From Embiotoca jacksoni (Eukaryota; Chordata; Actinopteri; Embiotocidae): a stretch of 64,000 bases of DNA. The notes under the pieces are model-generated. The model searched no databases and was not told the origin of the DNA. It saw only the letters and a list, made by a program, of their open reading frames with translations. Numbering within the stretch: position 1 is the stretch's first letter; every line of letters starts with the position of its first letter. The translations under genes and the position numbers were made by a program. The stretch is taken from positions 1 through 64,000 of the forward strand of contig JAKOON010000004.1 of the NCBI GenBank assembly GCA_022577435.1. The letters run 5' to 3'. Of the stretch, positions 54,101 through 64,000 are shown piece by piece.

Positions 54101-55424
54101 AAGGTAATATATGCAGAGATATGAGGGTAGTCTCACAGACAGATAATTCAGTAAATAGCTGTAATCTTTGCATCACCTTTAACCACCCCGGAGCTGGCTA
54201 ATATGTCATCTTAAAACCGTGCGGCGTTAGAAATGAGGCACGGTGGGCCTACGTAAAGAACTGGTCTGCTACAGAGAAGAGGTGTACGTCAACACAGCGC
54301 TGAGCTGAAACCTCCACCATCACAACCCAGAGGAAGACGTTTGCTGCTGCTGCTGCGGATATCAAGTGTGGTCTGGTGGTGGAACGAGGCTTGAGACAGC
54401 CTTTAAGCTGCCACCCTCAGTGTCGGGGTACAAGGAGCACAAAGCTGGATATGATTACCTACAAGAGAGGGCTGCTTCCTGCCCTCCAACCCTTGAACTT
54501 AAGGTGTACCCTACATAGAATCAAAGTAAACACCAAACCCCTGCTCAGTGCCTCTGAAGTGGGTAGATGTGAGAACACAACACCAGTGACCTGCTTCCTT
54601 TCATTTCCCTCTTCATAAAGATCCCACAAATGAAAAAAAAAAATGTGATGCAACACACAAAGCAGTGGTGGGAAGGCTACGCTCTTATTGAAGGGTCAGT
54701 AGTAGGATCACTGGGAGAAGGTCACCAAAGAGCCCAAATTCACACCCCATAATTGAGTAACAGGGGTCGCTGATTACAAGCGAAGCCGCATAGAGGAGCG
54801 TTGGACAGTGGTTGGAGATGCACTCACCTCCGTCTGTACAGACAAACAAGACCATCTGACAGAGGGAAAGACAGACTATTGGATGATCTTCACAGGTCCA
54901 CCACTGTGGTAAAGAATGAGGAATTAATGAAGTGAACACCCGGATCGAAGAGGGACCACTGTTTCACAGGGAGCGACAATTCCTTCATGTAATTAGAGCA
55001 ATTGGGCATGAAGTGAAGAGGCTTCATCCAAGAGCAGTGTAGGGTTCTGAAGTGGGATCACTGGCTGAGGTTTGATTACCTTTTGATTGTTAATGCAAAA
55101 TTGGATGGAGCCACAATGATATAAATCCCTTATTTTCTCATTAAGACTTTGGAGGATGGTTTTGTGCTTATTTTTCAATGACTGTGTGAATCTTAGTTGT
55201 AAGAAAAGCTTGACCTTAATATGCATCATAAATAGTTTTTATAGCAAATGTGCTTGCCGCGTTCAAATCATTAGAGGTAATTAATGGCTTCTCTGATAAT
55301 TCACCTGAGTGCTTTATGTCCACATGTTCAGCCTATAAATTACCTTTAGAAGGACTCGTTGACTCATCATTTCACAACAGGGCTTTTCAACTAGGACTCT
55401 GATGTTTTTCACCACTGTGTTGCT
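51167..55424. other. Unique, mostly AT-rich non-coding DNA
   Basis: No exon was recognised. A-rich tracts lie at 52723-52743 and a 17-A run at 52806-52822. The block 52680-53720 is strongly AT-rich. The block 53730-54220 is more complex and repeat-free. Confidence 0.45.
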
Positions 55425-56164
55425 TTAAAAGACACATTCAAAGAAAATTATAAAATGCACTAAAGTTGTAGGGAAACAGAACCTTAAAGAAAACAAAGTG
55501 CTACATCTTGACAGAGAGACGACCTCATCTCTTGGATATGGACCCGGAGCCAGAGGCAGAGCCCGGGTCCTCCGAAGGTCCCTGGGGAGGGATAGTTCTG
55601 TGGCCCAGTGGAGCAGTAGAGTGCCTCTGTCTTTGTCTGAGTCTGTACACCTCCAGTCACAGACAGAGGACGAGCGTGAGGGATGGGCCTCATCGTCCAG
55701 GGGAAACGGCTTGTGTCGGCCGCCCACACTGCGCCTCCTCTGTGTGAAATTGGCTGAGAGGATGTAGACATATTCCATGCACTGATCCATGGCTGAGTAT
55801 AAACAAGAGAGGATCTCGCTTTCACTCCTAGAAGGTCAAGAAGCTTCCCCGTGAAACAGTAAGTGACACTGCCTCTTCCGCGCTCGCTAACAGTCTGACC
55901 GGTGGAACTTGACCCTCCCTTCGCCTCCTCCCCCTTCGCCTTCACCCTTCTCTCTGACGGTGTCCTGTGTACAAGCAATTCTTCTACTCTCAGTGGGGTG
56001 CACTGATATTTAGTGGCTGGGTATGCCAACTTAATCAACGATTCCAGGGACAGATACTCAAATTCACATTGAGAGATCGAGCAGCAGACAAAGCATTCAG
56101 CCTGTGACTGAAGATCCGTGACCAGCTGGGGACACCTGTAACATCTAAACACTACTCGAGTCAT
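55425..56164. other. GC-richer block open in several frames, status unclear
   Basis: Two minus-strand frames (226 codons at 55484-56164 and 121 codons at 55425-55790) and two plus-strand frames (89 and 79 codons around 55500-55767) are all open here. No frame has a domain I recognise, and simultaneous openness in competing frames argues for local depletion of stops by composition. It could also be an unrecognised exon or part of a regulatory element. Confidence 0.2.
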
Positions 56165-59100
56165 ATATCATGACTTCACCAAGACAGATGAAAGACGAAA
56201 ACCTAAAGATCCTGTTGGAGCCCGATCGCACCGATAACACCGTCCAGCTGTTTGAGACGGAGGGATGAGATCTGTGCATGAAATCCGACTGTGGCTGAAG
56301 TAAAATGGACTGGGGAAGCCATGAATGTAATTAAAGTGGCTGACACTTTTATGCTGGGTAATGGGAGTCCAGGGCCAAGCTATTCCCTGACGAGCTCCCC
56401 TCACTGTATGGAGTACATTTTAACACCACCCTGCACAATGACTTAAATGCAACTCCCAAGGCCTTCATGGAGATGTAATATTGATGTGTAAATAGGATAA
56501 ATGCCAACATCCCGGGGTTTAAGGTACATAGGAAATAAACACTACCTAATAAACAAAATATATAAAACCGCTCGAGTGTCCGGAAACTTCACAGCAAGGA
56601 AGGAAGGAATGAGAGAAGGGTGTTAACAGCATCTACCTCGAGTATATCCTAAAATATGACGTAGATCCGAAATGACATAAATGAATTTCTCAATGTAATT
56701 AAAACTCCAGTCTGATCTACTTGCAGAAAACATTTTCAGTGCTAACACTAGTTACAGCCTCGGTGGAGCTGCTGGTTATGAACAAAAAAGTCTGGAGGAA
56801 AAAACAGCCCGCACAAAAGATACAGAACTTGTCTTTGTGAAATTAGACTTAATGAGACCACAATCTGCCCAAACTAGAGAAAACAGATGAGTTGTGTTCT
56901 GCGTACTGGCACTAATGCAGAGAGTAAAAAAACAGTTAGGCATAGTCCAATCAGTAATGTATTTGTTAACGCAGGTAGGACGGAGGGAGCTTTTAGATCA
57001 CAGTGGGGCAGATAATGAAGAAGTTAATAAGAGGAATGGTACTCTGAAATGTTCCTCAACCACCAAGGTCCCACAATTTAATCTGTAATAAATAATCTGG
57101 CATCATTGCAAGATGGCATCTCATAATGGCAAATGAAATATGCTGGTATGATAGGTACAATAAATCTGGATTTTCCTATGGTTCCCTCAGGCTAGGACAA
57201 TATGCAACTATAGTGCTCTCTGTCAGGAAGAGCAGATCTCAGAGCCGTCATAAAATCTAAATGGGCACTAATTAGGCAAGCCTTCCCTCTCACACTTACT
57301 ATTTCTATTGACATTTTCGGCGCGCCGTCCCCCCTCCCCCTGCACTACTATAAGTCACTGAGAAAAGAACTCCCAGGATTGCAGAGCACAGGGCTGTTAA
57401 AGGGAAGTTCAACTTAGTGGTAATGAATAAATTTGCCCTCCCATGCAGTACTGTTTCTTTTGTCTTGGACCCAAGCATATTCATGCATCTAAATGGTAAT
57501 TTGCTTTGCTACAACCAACGCCACTATGGCAGATATTAGCACCATGAATATATATCATAATTGCCTTTAATTAAACTCTTTCGAATTTAAAAAAAGGGAT
57601 GAGAAGCAAGAGGACATCTTTTTTTACTTAGAATAACATTTTCTCCTATACAATAAACTATAACATAATTTAGGGTAATATTACAAATGTTGTATTATAA
57701 TTGTGGCAAATATAAATACGGTATTACTATTTAGTCATCAACTAAGAACCACGAAGATATTCCTTCTTCCTGCAGACACCAGCAGAGTTTAGTTAACTTC
57801 TCCACAGGGAGCACCGGGGTTGAGGGGTGGCGAAGAGTGGCGGGATCAGGTAAATATATATACGTATGCATTCCTGGCTGCTTCAAATTAATAAAAACCT
57901 AATGCGTACTTGGCACAGGACTGCTTGTTGAACATATGCTGCAAGCATGGCTAAGCCATCTGGCTCAGAGTCAAGTATTCCCACCAACTGTAGTCTTATG
58001 CTACCTGACAGTGGAAAAGCTTTATTCCCCTGGCATCGGGGGCACAAATGGAGAAATATTATTGAAATGATTATCTGCATCAAGACTCAGATTTGGGCTG
58101 ACATTTCGCTGGCTCTGTGTAATCCAAGGGGTTGTCTAGGAGAGGGCGGAGAGGGGGTTTGCCGGTAAGCCTTGGCGGGATGATTAATGAAGCCAGGATA
58201 CTGGGTGGACCTCCACTCAGACCCAGGGGCCGAGCCCCGCATATGAAATTGGCCTATGCTGCTCATCTCCCTGGGAGAGAGCCGCTGATGATCCTCCCGA
58301 CACCGCTCTACCTCCAGTCACCAAACAGCACTCCAAAGCCATGCTAGATCCAGGCTTAGGTGATCCTCTCCTCGCATTGTGTGGCTGTGAGGGAGGGCTG
58401 CTTGGTGGAGAACAACATCCATACACCTGCTCTTCTGTCGAGCACCTTTCACTCAAGCCATATCGTGCTATTTTTTCCCCAGATCACAACTTTCCTGCAG
58501 CTTTCTCAGTTGGTGTTATTTTATAGCTGCATACTTAAGTTTTGCTACATTTCATTTTACAGTAATAATGCTTTTAAAAATTATGAACCCTCTGAAGTTT
58601 TGCAGAAACAGGTGACGGCAGCACCTTCATAAAGCCACACCAGAGAAAATCACAATGTTATAATACAAGGCAAGTCTTGTATTTCTAAATAAAACGATGC
58701 ATAACTTTTAATAACCATAAATCCCGCAGTGCTTTACATTACTGCAGCAGCATCGTGGAGGCTCTCCCTCAACCCCTTAGTGTTGATGGCTGGGCCGGTG
58801 AAAGCCTCTCAGGATGCTGGCAATCGGATAACAAACCAAACTCTTGACCACGAAGAGGGGAAAAACAGGCAGTAACATGTAGCTCATGAATGAACACCGA
58901 CTAAGGCCAAGCCAATAATTCTAAAAAGTGAGGAACATCTTTAATCATCCTGTGTCGATGATTAGTCATAGACAATGTCGCTTTGTTAAAAGTGTGCTGT
59001 AATTAATAACGGAACGAGGACAGAACAATTGAGGGAGCGAGTGTCATGAGTTGTACAATACCAGAGAGGTGATTTCTAAATAGTGTAAATTAGGTGTTTA

Positions 59101-62100
59101 CCTATTGTGATAGCAGCCTGTGACACTGCAGCTTCTTTTTCCTTGAGAACAAGACTAAAGAGAATGATTAATTGCAAGCTCACGGGTTTTACAGCTTCAA
59201 GAGTAAATCAACTTCTCAGAAGTGCTAACTTGCTAAAATATAAACTAATTTTAGGCCCCAGATATTAAAATATAATCCATCTTCTTCCTCCACAGGGAAA
59301 GCTAATTAGAAAATGTGACTGGCATAAGAGAGGAGAGGTGGAGGAATGGTGGGATTAGGCTCGGGAGCAGAAAATCACACCCTCTCGCTAAATCTTGGGA
59401 TTTCTATACACTTCAGATCAACTATTTCCCTTCGTGCCTCAACATTTTCCACGTTCCCAAAATAAAGCCAGAACATTATTCTATTGAAAGACATAAAAGA
59501 CATAACTGATATACGTGAGGAAGCATTTCTATTTTTTTCCCCCCATTTTACAAATATTTCGGATGTTTGTCGCAGTCTGCAGTTTTCATTTGAATTTCTA
59601 CCTGACACACTTTCACTTTAATGCAACAGCCAATAAACAACCGTTGCCTATGGCAAGGAGGCTACCAGACTGAGGCATTCGGCTCTTGTGTTCTTTGTAT
59701 GCATTGACCTTATGCAGTGAAACATCCACAACCTATTGTACAATGCAATATATTTGCCTAAGGACCAAAGTAGTTCTACAACTGGGGAATATCTGCCTTA
59801 TATGAACACAGACATAAAGCTGGAGAAATGTTTGATTAAATACACCTATAGATAGGTTAAAAAAATATTTGTGTTATTTAAATGTTTACGTTCACTTTGA
59901 AACTTCTGACTCAAATATTGTGAATGTGTGAGAGGGTGGTTTATGAGTCAATCTGTTAAAAATAGTTAATAATAGTTTATTGTACGCAACATGACACAGT
60001 AGCAGTGTGCAACAGGGCTGAGTAGCCACAGCCAGCCGAGCTCCCTCGAGTCCTGGAGACAATCCCCCGAGAGAAGAAAGGCTCTGAGTGGTGACAGCTT
60101 AAAGGCAATAAGCCAATAATTAAAACAGCAAAGTGGCCATGAGAGAGACTTCTATTCCTGCTACCTTCAAAACAACAGAGCAAACAAGTGTCATTTAAGA
60201 GTCGGCTACCAGGTGTACAAAGTTTTTTGGTTGTTATTTTGTTTGCAACGTCTGTTATTGAATTAATGGAAATGTTGCGTCTTCCCAATTGTACACTTTT
60301 TGGAGGTAATTTTGTTGAGAATGGCAAACTGACAATTTATTCTCAGCAGACCAGTTGTGTTAACCCTTTCAGTGAAGGACAGAAGTTCATAATCAATTTA
60401 TAGAGGCACATTGTAAGTAAATCAGTGCTATAATAGCTGTACAATTGCTGCCCTGCAGGGTGTCTCTTTGGCTGCACCAAACGCATTGAAACGTCTTCCT
60501 AATGTCTGCAACTACTCAGAAACACTCTAAAGAAAATCCTTAGATTGCAAATTGCACTTAATCTCGCTGGACTTTATTTCGTAATGTATGGGAACGATAT
60601 AGGTGGTGATGGTAAATATATAAAAGCTACCGTTGTAAAGGACAAAATCGTGGCTTTAACTGGCCTCAAAGAAATGGCTCTGTGACAGAACAAAATATTA
60701 AGAAAAACAAAGAATAATGGTGAATAATAACGCAAAATTCAGATAAAACGTGGACCAGAAAAACAAAGAGTTCCCACCTCCACGGAAAATTACTCTAAGA
60801 CAAAGCAGGACTGTAATTTGATACTCAGCAGCGAAGTGTACGACAGGGAAAAAGTAAATAAAATGCATTGTGGCCTAATGGCCTCTCCCTATCACACCAA
60901 ACTTGGTCTCTTCATTCGTCCTCTATGTAATCAACTTTTCTGGTAGAACTTTAGTGGTTGACTCTTAATGTTAGCCCTGCACTTCAGTCCAGTTGTACCC
61001 TGTGAGGATGACAAATTTCTGGGCTAGTCGGAAAGAAGAGTGCTGCAGAGGAAGGCAGTGGCCGCTCTGCGATGGGGGGCCAACCGGGAGAAAACTCATT
61101 TGGAATTCAGCACTGCAACATTGCCATCTTTTGGCCAGATTGTATACTCTGAAATCCCTCGGATGCTCCATCTCCAAACCCACACTGAGCTCCTTAGGTA
61201 GCGTGACATAAAGGTAGGTAATGGATTTATTATTTTTTTTACACAGAAAGCAAGCATCATCTTTTTGATGAGAAAAACAAGAAATAAAACTACCATGTGT
61301 TTCTTTCTGTATGTTCTATGAGTAAACTCCAAATTATGTATAATATTATTATACAGAAAAAATAAATCTTTTTTAAATGTCCATTTAATTTTCTATTTCA
61401 AGACAAACTGCCTTAAAACGACGTGCGAAATTAAAATACGGTCGGCTGCAGCCAGGATACAGCAAAAGTCAACTTTCCAAAGTAACATGACGTTGTCTTC
61501 TGTTTTATATATTTTTATGCCATAATTAAAATATCACATGGACAAATTTCAATGGGATGGCTTTTAATAACAAATCTACACATTGTGTTATCTATTCTTC
61601 TTCTGGCCGTAAATTTACAGACATGTAGTGAACAGGAAAGCTTGAGTGGGTATGCTTATCCTCTACCTGAATAAATATTTGTCTGATGTGGCCGTGCTGT
61701 CCTGTTTTCCCACAGTGGTGTATGGGACATCATGGATAAGAGAGAGGATGGGCTCTGACAGAGAGTGACAATTCATCCCTTCATCCCCCCTAACTGACAT
61801 GTCACATTCTCTGATGACTTTATTGTGCTCCCTGTCACTGCACTTAATCTGTGTGTCAGTCAAGCCCGAGCAGCCCACACCATCACCTCCAGACAGCAAA
61901 GCTAATACCCACCCTTTTAATGACATTAGATTTGGAGTAATGCCATTCGGTATAGCACTGATATTATCTTCTATTTGCATCATTCAAGCCAGCGACACAG
62001 CCAGAGCTCGGGCCGATAGAGAGCTGGTCATTTCCCCATCCATTTCCACTCAGATGACAGATGTCAAGATGGAAACTGACTATTATTTACTGTAGCCATG

Positions 62101-63159
62101 TTTTTATCACAGACAGACATGATGTCTCACTTTACTCCAGGCTGTCAGCCAATGCATCAAAACCTGTCTTTTTGTGATATTTGGAATGTGGCAGCACAAA
62201 GTATTCATTAATTTTGATCCTTTTTTTTTGTACTCGTATAATTAATAATTTTTTATGTTAGCTCTAATTGTCAGGAGGAAAACTAAAGAGTACAGATCAC
62301 AACAATCAGATTTTAGTCAAATATCTTATAATTAACATTTGAAGCAAGAAAGACTGATGATGCTTTGTTCGTTTTAGCATCTTTCTTGCAGTGTAGGTGA
62401 ATTAATAATACCTGCATGCATGCTAAACACTGCAGAGGAAAATATTCCTCCTCTCAATAAGCATATGTTCTACCCTCTTCAGGTGCTATTATGATATTGT
62501 AATGAACATGCCACAACTGATTTTGAATGATTCCAAATCCCTTTAAAGTGGGTTTGGTCCTCCTGTCATTGACAATGAGTAAGCAGCATTACCAGCCTAT
62601 CATTAGAGGTAACATTAGAGGTAACAAAACCTTTTCTCTATTTTTTTTTTTATTTATTTTTTTATTTTTTTTACTGACTGTGCATTCTCTCTCCCATCAC
62701 AGCTCCCAGTGCCTAATTAAATGTATTTAGCATCATAAATATTCCAGGGGGACAGGTTGACACAATGAATTAATGTCTCGCCTCAATACCAGAGCCTCTC
62801 TATTGGCTGTGGAGAGAAAGTTAGCCTGATGCCAGGTAAATGCTGTTGCTTGTATGTCTTGTTATAAAATCAGTGGAGCATTTGTTTTCTAATACGGTGA
62901 AACTGAAAATACATTGAAACTGATTAAGTCGCAGGACTCGGTTGTTGGAAAACAGCTACTTTTGGACTAACTGCAAGGGACAGCAACTAAATATGAACTA
63001 TTTTATATTGCTGTGGCATTCCTATTAAGATTTTACTTTGCCAACTCCTTTTTCTAGTTTAGCTTATAGTGCAAGCAAACAAAAACACATCAAAATCACT
63101 TTTTCACATTTTGGAATATATGCTTATTCTCTTTTTTCATATTCACTCTGGTATCTGTA
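56165..63159. other. Unique non-coding DNA, gene desert
   Basis: No gene was recognised in 7 kb. Segments 56890-57580, 58720-59240, 61640-62100 and 62500-62790 are free of repeats and rich in words like ttgcctttaattaaac, ttaattagg and gcctaattaaatg. I suspect conserved non-coding elements but cannot test it. A T-rich tract lies at 62641-62672. Confidence 0.4.
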
Positions 63160-63181
63160 CCCCCCCCCCCCCCACCCCCCC
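63160..63181. repeat. C-run tract
   Basis: Fourteen C residues, one A and seven more C residues, on the plus strand. Confidence 0.95.
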
Positions 63182-63545
63182 ACGCGTTACCCATCTTAGT
63201 GCGAAACTAAGCTAACTGAAATAATGTATTTTGCCAAATGTTTTAAAGATGTATAAATACAAATTTCTACTGTTCACACTAACAAAGCACAACAAATAAA
63301 GTAAGTATAGTATTACTTCGATCCCATAAACTGGAGATTACAGATTAGAGGGAGAAAGATTATCAGTATATACTGATTATTTGGACCAAATGTTAAAAAG
63401 AAAATGACTAAGAGTCTGTTTGTGCACTGCCTCATATATGCACGAGCCTGTATGGCTTACAGTTTTATGGCAAGTCAACCGACTTCTTCTGGTGAGCTGC
63501 TGTGGCAGAGTGCACCAGCCATAAGCTGATGGGGTGTTGGGGTGG

Positions 63546-63635
63546 CACACCACACCACACCACACCACACCACACCACACCTCACCACACCACACCTCAC
63601 CACACCTCACCACACCTCACCTCACCTCACCTCAC
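63546..63635. repeat. Pentanucleotide array CACAC / CTCAC
   Basis: About 18 units of a five-base motif start as uniform CACAC. They then alternate CACAC and CTCAC, and end in uniform CTCAC, so the variant form spreads toward the right end. Open frames on both strands are artefacts. Confidence 0.97.
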
Positions 63636-64000
63636 TGGTAAATTCACCAGCAACTTCTGCTCAACAATGCATTCCACAAATCCCTGAGAAAGACAGCAGG
63701 GAATCTGGGGGTTTAAAGCTCATCCCAAGTCTTAACCCTTGAAGAGAGAAATGTTTCACAGCTTACAGTATTTGCTGCACTTTTTCTTTGCATGAGAAAC
63801 AAGAAGTGTCCTGGTCTGTTAAGCCATCACCAGAACAAACAGATCCAGCTGCCAGACAGGGCTGAAGGGGTTTGGAGAGGATAGAATTACACGTTATTAT
63901 GTTCACTGTTAAATCTAGATATTTGTCCTCATTTTCTCACATTTTCTCTTCCCTGTGAAAATGCAGACATCGCTTTTCTCTCCTCAACACGTGTAATTGC
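63636..64000. other. Non-coding end of window
   Basis: No feature was recognised in the last 365 bases. Confidence 0.5.

Overview
This window is nuclear DNA of a bony fish, most likely a percomorph teleost. Three observations point that way. Three exons are unmistakably vertebrate GPD2 (mitochondrial glycerol-3-phosphate dehydrogenase). There is a full-length Tc1-like transposon of the Sleeping Beauty (IR/DR) type. Several interspersed repeats match families I recall from percomorph genomes. Microsatellites and minisatellites are very abundant, and there are no prokaryotic operons, CRISPR arrays, rRNA genes or recognisable tRNA genes.

Layout. Positions 1-15 kb hold a plus-strand gpd2 locus embedded in old transposon debris. 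A probable degraded first coding exon lies at 4547-4624, and clean exons lie at 7835-7936, 13566-13730 and 14709-14853. I could not find the exon for the FAD-binding Rossmann motif, the exon(s) between 7936 and 13566, or any exon for the C-terminal 60% of the protein, although 49 kb of sequence follows. Exons 7835-7936 and 13566-13730 are also out of phase with each other, and joining them directly gives a stop after seven codons. I therefore read the locus as a decaying gpd2 copy, possibly a redundant duplicate.

Positions 15-64 kb contain no host gene that I recognise. They hold a deleted mariner fossil (about 24.20-24.69 kb), an apparently intact Tc1-like element at 26399-28015 with a 339-codon transposase, further copies of a hAT-like non-autonomous repeat, and large tandem arrays. 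The arrays are a 0.77-kb CT-rich array (30.05-30.82 kb), a 2.3-kb array of about 23-bp purine-rich units (34.56-36.91 kb), an 11-copy 38/40-bp minisatellite (39.86-40.29 kb), a 0.62-kb ATTCT/GTTCT pentanucleotide array (50.54-51.17 kb) and a CACAC/CTCAC array (63.55-63.64 kb). Long stretches between them are unique, AT-rich, rich in TAATTA and ATTTGCAT-like words and free of obvious repeats. They look like a developmental regulatory gene desert, but conservation cannot be tested from one sequence.

The only element here with a complete set of working parts is the Tc1-like transposon, which has a transposase, paired IR/DR ends and a TA target duplication. The very long reading frames at 34.5-36.9 kb, 30-31 kb and 50.4-51.4 kb come from tandem repeats and are not treated as genes.
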